Shown piece after piece: positions 23,955 through 33,150 of a stretch of 64,000 nucleotides of DNA. Under the pieces are notes generated by a model. That model made no database searches. It had not been told where the DNA came from and was given only the letters and a program-made list of their open reading frames with translations. Origin of the DNA: JBKHXF01 sp046566145 (GTDB lineage: Bacteria > Actinomycetota > Nitriliruptoria > Nitriliruptorales > Nitriliruptoraceae); assembly GCA_046566145.1 (NCBI GenBank), contig JBKHXF010000022.1:1-64000 (forward strand), given 5' to 3'. Each line of letters begins with the position of its first letter. Within the stretch, counting starts at the first letter, position 1. Made by a program: the position numbers and the translations under genes.

Positions 23955-25613
23955 ATGGGGCGCGAGCTCGTCCTGGTCGCAGCGATGCTCCTCGGCGTCG
24001 GGTGCGCCGCCGACCCGGCGGGACCGGACCCGTCCCCGTCGCCCGCCTCCTCGCCGGCGGCGGAGGTCACCGACGACCCCGTTGCCGACGGTGGCGGCGG
24101 GACGCTGGTGGCCGCGATCTCCGGGGACCCGGGCTCCCTGAACCCGGCCATCACCACCAGTGGTGGCGTGCACACCGCGTCGGAACTGATGTTCAACGGG
24201 CTGGTGGAGCTCTCCCCGGACGGCGAGCCGGTCCCGTCGCTCGCGGCGTCCTGGGACGTCGAGGACGACGGGGCGCTGTACCGGTTCCACCTCGTCGAGG
24301 GGGTGACCTGGCACGACGGCGAGCCGTTCACCGCGGACGACGTGGTGTACACCTTCGAGGAGGCACTGACGAAGCTCCACGCCCGCACCGCCGCGTCGGT
24401 CGGCAACGCCGCCCCGACCATCACCGCCGTGGACGACCTCACGGTCGAGTTCCGCTTCGACGCGCCCTACGCCCCGCTCCTGCAGCAGCTCAACGTGACC
24501 GAGGCCCCGATCCTGCCGCGGCACGTGTACGGCGACAGCGACCTGGCGGAGCACCCGGCCAACCTCGCGCCCGTCGGCACCGGACCGTTCCGGTTCGTGT
24601 CCTACACGCCCGACTCCGAGATCCGGGTCGCGCGCAACGAGGACTACTTCAAGCCGGGACTGCCCGTGCTCGACGAGGTGGTCCTGCGCATCGTCCCCGA
24701 CGAGAGCAGCGCGCTCGCGGCGCTCGAGCGCGGGGAGGTCGACTTCCTGTTCGGCGCGCCCGGCCCCGAGCTGGAACGGCTGCGTGCCGACGGCGGGTAC
24801 GGGTTCCTCCAGACCGCCACGAACCCGGGCGGGTCCAACTGCATCATGACCGTGACGTTCAACCTCGAGGACGAGCTGTTCCAGGACGTGCGCACCCGCC
24901 GGGGCATCGCGCACGCCATCGACCGGGAGCAGATCGTCGAGCGGATCCTCTTCGGTCAGGGCCGGGTCGCACGGGCCCCGTTCTCCAGCGGCATCCCGTT
25001 CGCCCACGACCCCGACAGCGGCGTGCCGGAGTTCGACCCGGCCGAGGCGGACCGCCTGCTGACCGAGGCCGGATGGGTCCGCGACGGTGACGGGGTGCGC
25101 GTCGCCTCCGGGGTGGAGGGGGTCGCCGACGGCACGGAGCTGGCGTTCGAGTTCCTGTCGTTCCCGACGTTCGCGCAGTACGGCGAGCTGCTGCGCTCGC
25201 AACTCGCCGACGTCGGCATCGAGCTGTCCCTGCGGGCGCTCGAACCGCCGGTGTTCATCGAGACGGTGTTCACCGAGCGCGACTTCGACACCAACGTGAT
25301 CTCCTACTGCAACGGGCCGGACCCCGAGATCGGGATCCGCCGCATGTACGACTCGTCCAACATCGGGCCGATCCCGTTCTCCAACGCGGCCGCGTACTCC
25401 GATCCGGAGGTCGACGCGGGCTTCGAGGAGGGGTTGCGCACCGTCGACCCCGCGCAGCGCGGCGAGGTGTACAGCCGGGTGCAGCGCATCCTCACCGAGG
25501 ACCTGCCCTACCTGTGGCTGGTCGAGACCGAGTCGGTGCGGGTGTTCACGGCCGCGTGCCGCGACTTCGGCGAGGCCGGCCACTTCGCGGAGACCGCCGT
25601 GTGCGACCGGTGA
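23955..25613 (+). CDS. ABC transporter substrate-binding lipoprotein, family 5 (dipeptide/nickel type)
   Basis: 552 residues from ATG 23955 with GGGAGG upstream. The N-terminus ends in lipobox LLGVGC, so the mature protein is lipid-anchored at Cys17. The SBP family 5 body is clear: GDPGSLNPAITTSGGV, LVEGVTWHDGEPFTADDVVYTFE, GTGPFRFVSYTPDSEIRVARNEDYF and a late FDTNVISYCNGPD. It heads a five-gene operon (two permeases, two ATPases) that runs into hypF. The family includes NikA as well as peptide-binding proteins; a nickel or nickel-chelate ligand is inferred only from the hydrogenase context. Confidence 0.9.
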   Translation: MGRELVLVAAMLLGVGCAADPAGPDPSPSPASSPAAEVTDDPVADGGGGTLVAAISGDPGSLNPAITTSGGVHTASELMFNGLVELSPDGEPVPSLAASWDVEDDGALYRFHLVEGVTWHDGEPFTADDVVYTFEEALTKLHARTAASVGNAAPTITAVDDLTVEFRFDAPYAPLLQQLNVTEAPILPRHVYGDSDLAEHPANLAPVGTGPFRFVSYTPDSEIRVARNEDYFKPGLPVLDEVVLRIVPDESSALAALERGEVDFLFGAPGPELERLRADGGYGFLQTATNPGGSNCIMTVTFNLEDELFQDVRTRRGIAHAIDREQIVERILFGQGRVARAPFSSGIPFAHDPDSGVPEFDPAEADRLLTEAGWVRDGDGVRVASGVEGVADGTELAFEFLSFPTFAQYGELLRSQLADVGIELSLRALEPPVFIETVFTERDFDTNVISYCNGPDPEIGIRRMYDSSNIGPIPFSNAAAYSDPEVDAGFEEGLRTVDPAQRGEVYSRVQRILTEDLPYLWLVETESVRVFTAACRDFGEAGHFAETAVCDR

Positions 25614-25626
25614 GGCGCCCTGGCCG

Positions 25627-26601
25627 ATGAACGTCGGGCGCCGCCGGTACCTGGCCCTGCGCGTCGCGCAGGTGCTCCCGACGGCGGCCGGGATCGTCCT
25701 CGTCGGCTTCGCACTGCTCCACCTCGCGCCCGGCGACCCGGTGCTGGCGCTCGCCGGGGACTCCGGCGACGAGGCGTACTACGCGCGCGTCCGCGAACGG
25801 TTCGGCCTCGACCGGCCGCTGCCGGTGCAACTCGCGGCCTACGCACGTGCGGTGGCCAGCGGCGACCTCGGGACGTCGTTCGTCCAGGGACGGCCGGTGC
25901 TCGAGCTGATCCTCGAACGGCTCCCCGCGACGCTGCTGCTCGCCGGCACGGCGCTGCTGCTGTCCACCGCCGTCGGGCTGCTGCTCGGCGTCGGCGCCGC
26001 GGTCCGACGGGGTCGGCCGACGGATCGGCTGCTGACCTCGGTGACGCTCGCCCTGTACGCCGCCCCGGTGTTCTGGGTCGGGCAGCTCGCGATCCTCGGG
26101 TTCTCGCTCGGGCTCGGGTGGTTCCCGGTGCAGGGCATGACCGACCCGCGTCGCACCCTGACCGGCTGGGCCGCCGCCGTGGACGTCGCGCACCACCTCG
26201 CGCTGCCAGCAGCGGTGCTCGCCAGCCAGCAGCTCGCGGCGGTCGCTCGACTGACCCGGGCGGGGCTCGTCGACGAGCTCCGCAGCGACCACGTGCGCAC
26301 CGCCCGGGCCAAGGGCGTGCGGGAACCGGTGGTCGTCGTCCGTCACGCGCTGCGCCGGCCGATGCTGCCCGTGCTGACGGTCATCGGCGGCCGGGTCGGA
26401 CACCTCGTCGCCGGCACCGTCATCGTCGAGACCGTGTTCGGCTGGCCCGGCATCGGCCGGCTCCTGCTCGGCGCCATCCAGGCGCGCGACATCCCGGTGG
26501 TGCTCGGCGTGTTCCTCATGGTCGGGTTCACGGTCGCGCTCGCCAACCTCGTCACCGACCTGTCCTACGCGCGACTGGATCCCCGTGTCCGCTACCGCTG
26601 A
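25627..26601 (+). CDS. ABC transporter permease, DppB/NikB type
   Basis: 324 residues, six transmembrane helices. The N-terminal VLPTAAGIVLVGFALLHLAPGDPV is the standard opening of DppB-like permeases, with FGLDRPLPVQLAAYARAVASGDLGTSF following. The coupling loop HVRTARAKGVREPVVVVRHALRRPMLPV contacts the ATPase, and VIVETVFGWPGIGRLLLGAIQARDIPVV ends the domain. Starts 13 nt after the binding-protein gene and overlaps the next permease gene by 17 nt. Confidence 0.92.
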   Translation: MNVGRRRYLALRVAQVLPTAAGIVLVGFALLHLAPGDPVLALAGDSGDEAYYARVRERFGLDRPLPVQLAAYARAVASGDLGTSFVQGRPVLELILERLPATLLLAGTALLLSTAVGLLLGVGAAVRRGRPTDRLLTSVTLALYAAPVFWVGQLAILGFSLGLGWFPVQGMTDPRRTLTGWAAAVDVAHHLALPAAVLASQQLAAVARLTRAGLVDELRSDHVRTARAKGVREPVVVVRHALRRPMLPVLTVIGGRVGHLVAGTVIVETVFGWPGIGRLLLGAIQARDIPVVLGVFLMVGFTVALANLVTDLSYARLDPRVRYR

Positions 26602-27454
26602 GCCCCGCGACGCGACTACCGTGGCCGTCCCCGAACGGGTGGTGGTGTCGGCACGCTCGTCGTGGTCGCTGCGGGTCGGCGTCGTCGTGACCGGTGCGTT
26701 CGTGCTCGTCGGGGTGCTCGCGCCGGCGCTCGCGCCGGCGGGACCGTTCGCGCTCACCGGCCCGCCGCTGCAGGCACCCGGCTGGGCCCACCCGTTCGGC
26801 ACCGACGCGCTGGGGCGTGACCTCCTCGACGGCGTGGTCCACGGGACGCGGACGTCGCTGGTGGTCAGCGTCGGCACGGCCGGGATCGTGCTGCTGCTCG
26901 GGCTGCTCGTCGGGATGGTCTCGGGCTACGTCGGGGGCCGCACGGACGACGTCCTGATGCGCGCGACGGAGTTCGTCCAGGTCCTGCCGCGCTTCTTCCT
27001 CGCGCTGGTGGTCATCGCGCTGTTCGGACCGGGCATCGACCGGCTCGTCGTCGTGCTCGGCGTCACCTCGTGGCCGCTGCTCGCGCGCGTGGTCCGTGCC
27101 GAGGTGCTCGGGCTGCGACACCGCGAGTTCGTCGAGGCCGCCCGGGCCGACGGCGCGACGACCGCCTCGATCGTCGTCCGCGAGCTGCTGCCCAACGTCC
27201 TGCCCGTGAGCCTGGTCTACCTCGGGCTGGTCGTCGCGCAGGTGCTGCTGGTCGAGGCCGGGCTCGGGTTCCTCGGGCTCGGCGACCCCAACCAGGTCAG
27301 CCTCGGGTTCCTCGCGAGCCAGGCGCAGCAGTTCCTGCGGGCGGCGTGGTGGATGTCGCTGTTCCCCGGCGCCGCCATCGTGTGCATCGTCCTGGGCATG
27401 AACCTGCTGGCCGACGGGCTCGGGGAGCGCGCGCACGGCGGTGCGGCACCGTGA
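26585..27454 (+). CDS. ABC transporter permease, DppC/NikC type
   Basis: 289 residues from GTG 26585. FGTDALGRDLLDGVVHGTRTSLVVSVG is the DppC signature at the first periplasmic loop. The coupling loop is REFVEAARADGATTASIVVRELLPNVLPV, and the C-terminal LVEAGLGFLGLGDPNQVSLG is also typical. Partner of the preceding permease; stop overlaps the first ATPase (GTGA). Confidence 0.92.
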   Translation: MSATAEPRDATTVAVPERVVVSARSSWSLRVGVVVTGAFVLVGVLAPALAPAGPFALTGPPLQAPGWAHPFGTDALGRDLLDGVVHGTRTSLVVSVGTAGIVLLLGLLVGMVSGYVGGRTDDVLMRATEFVQVLPRFFLALVVIALFGPGIDRLVVVLGVTSWPLLARVVRAEVLGLRHREFVEAARADGATTASIVVRELLPNVLPVSLVYLGLVVAQVLLVEAGLGFLGLGDPNQVSLGFLASQAQQFLRAAWWMSLFPGAAIVCIVLGMNLLADGLGERAHGGAAP

Positions 27455-28512
27455 CCGCCACCCCCGCCCAGGCCGCCGCCGACCGTCCCGGCGCCGCCCC
27501 GCCGGTGCTGGCGGTCCGCGGCCTCGAGGTGCGCTACCGCACCGGCCGGGCGGAGCTGACGGCGGTCCGCGGCATCGACCTCGACGTCGGTCGGGGGGAA
27601 GTGCTGGCGCTCGTCGGCGAGTCCGGCAGCGGCAAGACCGCGACGGTCCTCGGCGCCCTCGGGCTGCTCGGCCCTGCGGGACGGGTCGTGGCGGGGGAGG
27701 TCCGGCTCCACGGCGAACCGCTGGACGGCCGCCGGCGCCGGTCGGTGCTGGGACGCGACGTCGGGGTCGTGTTCCAGGACCCGCTGACGTCGCTGCACCC
27801 GTCGCTGACCGTGGGGGCCCAGCTCGTCGAGGCGATCCGGGTCCACGCGCCCGGGCTCGGCCGGCGCGAGGCTCGCAGGCGCGCCGTCGAGCTGCTCGAC
27901 CGCGTCGGCGTGGCGCGCGCCGCCGACCGCCTCGACGACCACCCGCACCAGTGGTCGGGCGGGATGCGGCAGCGGGCCATGATCGCGATGGCGATCGCGC
28001 ACGGCCCGTCCCTGCTGATCGCCGACGAACCGACCACGGCGCTGGACGTCACCGTCCAGGCGCAGATCCTCGAGCTCCTCGCGACGCTGCAGTCGCAGGT
28101 CGGCATGGCGGTGGTGCTCGTCACCCACGACCTCGGGGTCGTGGCCGGGTGGGCCGACCGCGTCGCGGTGCTGTACCACGGCCGTGTCGTCGAGCAGGCC
28201 CCGGTGGAGCCGCTGTTCGCCGCACCCGCGCACCCGTACACGGCGCACCTGCTGCGCTCGGCCCGCGCCGGCGCGCTCGACGGCGACCTCGCGGCGGCCC
28301 CGTGGCGGTGCCGCTGCTGCGGGCCGCGCACGGGCGGCGCCGTCGGCGGACGGCCCCTGCCCGCCCACCTCGAGGTCACCGGGTGCGCGTTCCGGCCCCG
28401 CTGCCCGGTCGCCGACGACGACCGCTGCCCGACCCAGCGTCCGCCGCTGACCGCGTCCGGCGACCACGCCGTGGCGTGCCACCACGCCCAGCTCCCGGTG
28501 CTGGCCCCGTGA
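27451..28512 (+). CDS. ABC transporter ATPase, DppD/NikD type
   Basis: 353 residues from GTG 27451. Walker A GESGSGKT, Q-loop VVFQDPLTSLHPSLTVG, signature WSGGMRQRAMIAMAIA, Walker B LLIADEPTTALD and the switch THDLGVVA are all intact. The C-terminal oligopeptide-family segment has GCAFRPRCPVADDDRCP...ACHH, a Cys cluster common in this family. Between the ATPase core and that segment is an unusual Cys-rich stretch, WRCRCCGPRTGGAVGG, not expected in homologues. Overlaps the second ATPase by 4 nt. Confidence 0.92.
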   Translation: MTATPAQAAADRPGAAPPVLAVRGLEVRYRTGRAELTAVRGIDLDVGRGEVLALVGESGSGKTATVLGALGLLGPAGRVVAGEVRLHGEPLDGRRRRSVLGRDVGVVFQDPLTSLHPSLTVGAQLVEAIRVHAPGLGRREARRRAVELLDRVGVARAADRLDDHPHQWSGGMRQRAMIAMAIAHGPSLLIADEPTTALDVTVQAQILELLATLQSQVGMAVVLVTHDLGVVAGWADRVAVLYHGRVVEQAPVEPLFAAPAHPYTAHLLRSARAGALDGDLAAAPWRCRCCGPRTGGAVGGRPLPAHLEVTGCAFRPRCPVADDDRCPTQRPPLTASGDHAVACHHAQLPVLAP

Positions 28513-29513
28513 CCGCTACCCCGCTGCTCGAGCTCGACCGACTCGTCGTCACCCACGTCGGCCGGCGGGACGGTCGCGCCGTCGCGATCCGGGCCGTGGA
28601 CGGCGTGTCGTTGACCGTCGGGCACGGCGAGGCGGTCGGCCTGGTCGGCGAGTCCGGGTGCGGCAAGTCGACCCTCGCCCGGGCAGCCGTCCGCCTGCTC
28701 GAACCCGCCGGCGGGACCATCCGGTACCGCGGCACCGACATCACCCACCTGCGGGGACGGCGGCTGCGGGAGCTGCGCGGCGAGCTGCGGATCGTGTTCC
28801 AGGACCCGTACGCGTCGCTCAACCCCCGGCTGACGGTCGCCGGCAACGTCGCCCGTCCGCTGCAGGTCGCCGGTCGGGGCACCCGCGCCGAGCGGCGGGC
28901 CCGCGTCGAGCACCTGCTCGAGCTCGTCGGGCTCGGTCCGGAGCTCGCCGACCGCGTGCCGAGCCAGCTGTCGGGCGGCCAGCGGCAGCGCGTCGGCATC
29001 GCCCGCGCCCTCGCACCCGACCCGTCGCTGGTGGTGCTCGACGAGCCGGTGTCGTCGCTCGACCAGTCGGTCCGCACCCAGGTGCTGTCGCTGCTCGCCC
29101 GGCTCCGGGCCGAGCTCGGGGTGTCGTTCCTGTTCATCGGGCACGACATCTCTGCGGTGCGCGCGCTGTCGGACCGCATCGCGGTGATGCACCTCGGCAC
29201 GATCGTCGAGGTCGGCCCGACCGCAGCCGTGCTCGACCGGCCCCGCCACCCCTACACCGAGGCGCTCCGCTCCGCGGTCCCCGTCCCCGACCCGGTCGCC
29301 GCCCGGCGGGCCCGGCGCATCGTGCTCGACGGCGAGCTGCCCGACCCCGCCGACCCGCCGGGCGGCTGCGGGTTCCGGACCCGCTGCTGGCGGGCCGACG
29401 ACGACTGCCTCGACCGACCCGTCCTGCGGCCGGTCGACGGCCGGGACGTCGCGTGCCACCATCCGGCGGACGGCGTGGGCGACCACGCACCGGGCGTGGG
29501 GACGACGGCGTAG
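28509..29513 (+). CDS. ABC transporter ATPase, DppF/NikE type
   Basis: 334 residues from GTG 28509. Walker A GESGCGKST, Q-loop IVFQDPYASLNPRLTV, signature LSGGQRQRVGIARALA, Walker B LVVLDEPVSSLD, switch GHDISAV. The C-terminal CGFRTRCWRADDDC...ACHHP segment matches the oligopeptide ATPase C-domain. It closes the importer operon. Its TAG stop forms the first three bases of a TAGGGT box immediately before hypF. Confidence 0.92.
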   Translation: MTATPLLELDRLVVTHVGRRDGRAVAIRAVDGVSLTVGHGEAVGLVGESGCGKSTLARAAVRLLEPAGGTIRYRGTDITHLRGRRLRELRGELRIVFQDPYASLNPRLTVAGNVARPLQVAGRGTRAERRARVEHLLELVGLGPELADRVPSQLSGGQRQRVGIARALAPDPSLVVLDEPVSSLDQSVRTQVLSLLARLRAELGVSFLFIGHDISAVRALSDRIAVMHLGTIVEVGPTAAVLDRPRHPYTEALRSAVPVPDPVAARRARRIVLDGELPDPADPPGGCGFRTRCWRADDDCLDRPVLRPVDGRDVACHHPADGVGDHAPGVGTTA

Positions 29514-29516
29514 GGT
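29511..29516 (+). promoter_or_regulatory. -10 box of hypF overlapping the previous stop codon
   Basis: TAGGGT at 29511-29516 uses the TAG stop of the ATPase gene and lies 6 nt before ATG 29523. This is the same leaderless layout as at 1310, so hypF may have its own transcript besides read-through. Confidence 0.45.
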
Positions 29517-29522
29517 CCGGCC

Positions 29523-31874
29523 ATGCACCGACGGCGCATCCGCGTGCGCGGCATCGTCCAGGGCGTGGGGTTCCGGCCGCACGTCCACGCCGTGGCGACC
29601 GCGCTCGGGCTCGCGGGCTGGGTCGGCAACGACGCCGACGGGGTGCTCGTCGAGGTCGAGGGGCCGGCGCCGGCGGTGGACCGCTTCGAGGAGCTGCTGC
29701 GCACCGAACCGCCGCCGCTCGCGGTGGTCGACGAGGTCGTCGTCGAGCCGCTGGAGCCGACCGGTGCGGTCGGGTTCGTCATCGCGGCCAGCGACGCGGC
29801 CGGGAGGCGCACGACGCTGGTCCCCCCCGACGTGGCGGCCTGCGACGCGTGCCTCGCCGAGGTGGACGACCCGGCGGCCCGGCGCCACGGCTACGCGCTG
29901 ACCAACTGCACCGACTGCGGCCCGCGCTACACCATCGTCCGTGACGTGCCCTACGACCGGCCGGCGACGACCATGGCCGCCTTCCCGATGTGTGCCCTGT
30001 GCGCCGCCGAGTACCACGACCCGACCGACCGACGGTTCCACGCCCAGCCGGTCGCGTGCCCGGCGTGCGGGCCGCGGCTGCGGCTGGTGCCGCTGCGTGG
30101 CGGGGACGTCGCCGTGGACGCGACGGCGCGGCCCGGAGACCTCGCCGTGGTCGAACGCACCGTCGCGCTGCTCACCGACGGGTGGGTCGTCGCGGTGAAG
30201 GGCGTCGGCGGGTTCCACCTGGCGGTGCGCGCGGACGACGAGGACGCCGTCGCGACGCTCCGCCGGCGCAAGCGGCGGGAGGAGAAGCCGTTCGCGGTGA
30301 TGGTCGCGGACCTCGACGCGGCCCGGGCGCTGTGCGTGGTGGACGCCGCCGAGGCCGCGCTGCTCGGTGACCGGTCCCGGCCGATCGTGCTGCTGCGGCG
30401 TCGCACGGACGCGGCCGCCGCCGCAGCGCCGGCGGTCGCGCCGGCGGTCGCGCCCGGCAGCCACGAGCTGGGGCTGTTCCTGCCGTACACGCCGCTGCAC
30501 CACCTGCTGCTGTCGCGGCTCGGGCTGCCGCTGGTGCTGACCAGCGGCAACGTCTCCGACGAGCCCATCGTGCACCGCGACGAGGACGCCGAGGCACGGC
30601 TCGCGCCCGTGGCCGACGCCCTGCTCACCCACGACCGCCCGATCCACGTCCGGGTCGACGACTCGGTGGCCCGCGTGGTCGAAGGCGACCCGGTCCTGCT
30701 GCGCCGGTCGCGCGGGCACGTCCCCAGGCCGGTGCGCCTCCCGGTGGCGGCGACGGTGCCGGTGCTGGCCGTCGGGGCCGAGCTCAAGAGCACCGTGTGC
30801 GTCGCCAGGGGTGCCGACGCCGTCCTGTCGCACCACCTCGGGGACCTGCGCACGTGGGAGGTCTCGGTCGCGTTCAGGGATGCGGTCGCCCACCTCGAGC
30901 GGCTCATGGACGTGCGGCCGCAGGTGGTCGCGCACGACCTGCACCCGCAGTACCTCTCGACCGTCTTCGCCACCGAGCGCGAGGACGCCCGGCTCGTCGG
31001 CGTCCAGCACCACCACGCGCACGTCGCCAGCTGTCTCGCCGAGCACGGCCGCGGGGCCGAGCCGGTGCTCGGCATCGCCTTCGACGGGACCGGGTGGGGG
31101 TCCGACGGGACGATCTGGGGCGGCGAGCTGCTCCTCGCGGACCTGCGGAGCGGGGTGCGGGTCGGTCACCTCTCGACCGTCCCGATGCCGGGGGGCGACG
31201 CCGCCGTGCGCGAGCCGTGGCGGATGGCGGTGGCGCACCTGCTGGACGCGGAGGGCACGGTGCACGACGACCTCGCCCTCGTCCGCCGCCACGACGACCG
31301 CATCGCGGCGGTCGCGGCGGTGGCGCGGACGCCCCGGCACGCACCCGTCACCTCCAGCGCCGGGCGGCTGTTCGACGCCGTCGCGGCGCTCCTCGACGTC
31401 CGCGACACCGTCAGCTACGAGGGGCAGGCCGCGATCGAACTCGAGCAGCTCGCGGCGACCGTCGCCGGCGGCGACCCCGGCGACGTCGCAGGCGCGCACG
31501 GGCACCGGGTCTCGGGGCAGGGGACGGCCGAGGACCCGCTGGTGCTGGACCGGGCCCACGCCGTGCGGGCGGTCCTGCGCGACGTGCGAGCCGGTGAGGC
31601 CCCGGCGGTGGTCGCAGCGCGCTTCCACGTCGGGTTGGCCGCCGGGCTCGTCGACGCGGCCACCCGCCTGTGCACCCAGCACGGCGTGGGGACGGTCGCC
31701 CTGTCCGGGGGGGTGTTCCAGAACGTCGTGCTGCTGCGGGCCGTGAGCGCGGGGCTGGTCGACGCCGGGCTGGAGGTGCTCCGCCATCGACGTGTCCCGC
31801 CCAACGACGGCGGGATCGCGCTGGGCCAGGCCGCCGTGGCGGCGGCCCGCGACGCCGACGGGCTCGTGCCCTGA
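29523..31874 (+). CDS. hypF: Carbamoyltransferase HypF
   Basis: 783 residues. The domains come in the standard order. The acylphosphatase (about 1-92) carries RGIVQGVGFRPHVHAVA. Two zinc fingers (about 105-190) carry CDACLAE...CTDCGPRYT and CALCAAEYHDPTDRRFHAQPVACPACGP. The YrdC-like domain (about 205-385) carries VKGVGGFHLAVRADDEDAV. The Kae1-like C-terminal domain carries VGVQHHHAHVASCLAEHG and VALSGGVFQNVVLL. HypF activates carbamoyl phosphate with ATP and passes the carbamoyl group to the HypE C-terminal Cys, the source of the cyanide ligands of the NiFe site. It is separated from hypE/D/C by 18 kb of hydrogenase genes. Confidence 0.96.
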   Translation: MHRRRIRVRGIVQGVGFRPHVHAVATALGLAGWVGNDADGVLVEVEGPAPAVDRFEELLRTEPPPLAVVDEVVVEPLEPTGAVGFVIAASDAAGRRTTLVPPDVAACDACLAEVDDPAARRHGYALTNCTDCGPRYTIVRDVPYDRPATTMAAFPMCALCAAEYHDPTDRRFHAQPVACPACGPRLRLVPLRGGDVAVDATARPGDLAVVERTVALLTDGWVVAVKGVGGFHLAVRADDEDAVATLRRRKRREEKPFAVMVADLDAARALCVVDAAEAALLGDRSRPIVLLRRRTDAAAAAAPAVAPAVAPGSHELGLFLPYTPLHHLLLSRLGLPLVLTSGNVSDEPIVHRDEDAEARLAPVADALLTHDRPIHVRVDDSVARVVEGDPVLLRRSRGHVPRPVRLPVAATVPVLAVGAELKSTVCVARGADAVLSHHLGDLRTWEVSVAFRDAVAHLERLMDVRPQVVAHDLHPQYLSTVFATEREDARLVGVQHHHAHVASCLAEHGRGAEPVLGIAFDGTGWGSDGTIWGGELLLADLRSGVRVGHLSTVPMPGGDAAVREPWRMAVAHLLDAEGTVHDDLALVRRHDDRIAAVAAVARTPRHAPVTSSAGRLFDAVAALLDVRDTVSYEGQAAIELEQLAATVAGGDPGDVAGAHGHRVSGQGTAEDPLVLDRAHAVRAVLRDVRAGEAPAVVAARFHVGLAAGLVDAATRLCTQHGVGTVALSGGVFQNVVLLRAVSAGLVDAGLEVLRHRRVPPNDGGIALGQAAVAAARDADGLVP

Positions 31875-31884
31875 ACCGTCTGCG

Positions 31885-32646
31885 TCAGGTGGCCGGGGCG
31901 GGTTCGACCAGCTGTTCGAGCACCCGTGCGTAGGCGGCCACGACCGCACCGTCGGGGGCCTCCTCGATGAGCGGTCGGCGGTCACGGTCCGCGTCGAGCA
32001 CCGCGAGGTCGAACGGGACCACGCCGACCAGCGGCAGGGCGTGCCGCTCGCAGAACTCCTCCAGCAGCCCGACGTCCTGGGCGTCCCGCGCCTTGGTCCC
32101 GAGCACGACCACGTTCGGGATCGGCAGTTCCGCGGCCAGCTCGGCCATGCGACGGGCGGTCTCGAGCGACCGGAAGTAGGGCTCGGTGACGAGCAGGAGC
32201 ACGTCCACGTGCCGGGCGGTCCCGCGGGAGAAGTGCTCCGGCGACGCCTCGAGGTCGAGCAGCGTCAGCGTCCCGGGATCGTCGAGGTCGGCGAGCGTCG
32301 CGCGGACCACGCCGTGGGCGCTGCACAGGCACCCCTCCTCGGCGTGGCCCGGGCGGCCCATGGACGTGAGCACGACCCCGTCGGGGCACGCGATCGCGTG
32401 GGTCGCGAGGACCTCGGCGATCGGGAGGGTGAGCGCGGTGTCGGCGTCGAGCCGGCGTGACACGAGGCCGGCCGGCAGGACCGGCGCCGCGTCGGGCCCC
32501 CCCGCCCCGAGGGCGACGGCGAGGTTGGGGTTCGAGTCCGCATCGATGCACACCACGCGGTGACCGGCGCGGGCCGCGAGGCGGGCCAGGGTGGCGGTCG
32601 TGGTCGTCTTGCCCGAGCCGCCCTTGCCTGCGATGGCGATGCGCAT
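31885..32646 (-). CDS. CooC/MinD-type P-loop ATPase (hydrogenase-linked), copy 1
   Basis: 253 residues from ATG 32646. The deviant Walker A is GKGGSGKTTT at residues 7-16, with DADSNPNLAVALG following. TLLDLEASPEHFSRG is the Walker B/switch II region and VVVLGTKARDAQDV the guanine/adenine-contact strand. The EEGCLCSAHG loop near residue 105 has the CxC motif that binds Ni(II) at the dimer interface in CooC, the nickel-inserting ATPase of CO dehydrogenase. One of four paralogues in this locus. Convergent with hypF (10 nt apart). Confidence 0.85.
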   Translation of the reverse strand: MRIAIAGKGGSGKTTTTATLARLAARAGHRVVCIDADSNPNLAVALGAGGPDAAPVLPAGLVSRRLDADTALTLPIAEVLATHAIACPDGVVLTSMGRPGHAEEGCLCSAHGVVRATLADLDDPGTLTLLDLEASPEHFSRGTARHVDVLLLVTEPYFRSLETARRMAELAAELPIPNVVVLGTKARDAQDVGLLEEFCERHALPLVGVVPFDLAVLDADRDRRPLIEEAPDGAVVAAYARVLEQLVEPAPAT

Positions 32647-32672
32647 CGTGCCCCTCCTCGCGCCGGTCCCGG

Positions 32673-33071
32673 TCAGCCCCTTCGGCGCCCGATGGCCCCG
32701 TCGGTGTCGGCGGTCCTCGCACCTGCGCCGCCGCCCGTGAACGCGTCGTAGCGGTCGAGGTAGCCCATGAGGTGCCGGACGACCTCCCGCAGCGAGCCGG
32801 CGGAGGCGTGGAGCCACTCGAGGCCCTCGTCGGTGAGCCGGTACCTGCGGCGGGCCGGTCCGGCCTCCGACTCCTCCCACTTCGAGTCCACCAGCCCCTC
32901 CTGCTCCATCGCGCGCAGGGTCCGGTAGAGCCCGCCGGGGTCGGTGCGTTCGAGCCCGAACGTCGTCACCTGCTCGAGCAGGCCGTAGCCGTGGGCCGGG
33001 GACTCCGCGAGCAGCAGGAGCAGGATCGGGCGCAGGAAGCTTCGGGGCATGCCCGCAGGCGTGCTGTCCAA
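32673..33071 (-). CDS. PadR-family transcriptional regulator
   Basis: 132 residues; an in-frame ATG 24 nt downstream (MPRSFLRP) is an alternative start. The winged helix is RPILLLLLAESPAHGYGLLEQV...GGLYRTLRAMEQEGLVDSKW, followed by the wing ARRRYRLTDEG and a C-terminal dimerisation helix (LHASAGSLREVVRHLMGYLDRYDAF). It precedes the CooC-like gene on the minus strand (26 nt), so the two are probably one unit. A candidate regulator of the locus. Confidence 0.9.
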   Translation of the reverse strand: MDSTPAGMPRSFLRPILLLLLAESPAHGYGLLEQVTTFGLERTDPGGLYRTLRAMEQEGLVDSKWEESEAGPARRRYRLTDEGLEWLHASAGSLREVVRHLMGYLDRYDAFTGGGAGARTADTDGAIGRRRG

Positions 33072-33150
33072 GGGTCGGGTCCTTCGTGGAGGGGATGGTC
33101 GAGAGGATGGTGGACGGGAAGGTCGGGCGGGCGACGTCGCGGTCCGGACG

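Noticed and set aside
27534..31985. Minus-strand open frame of about 1483 codons opposite ABC ATPases and hypF
   Set aside because: Antisense to well-identified genes with intact motifs; composition is typical of a reverse-frame artefact.
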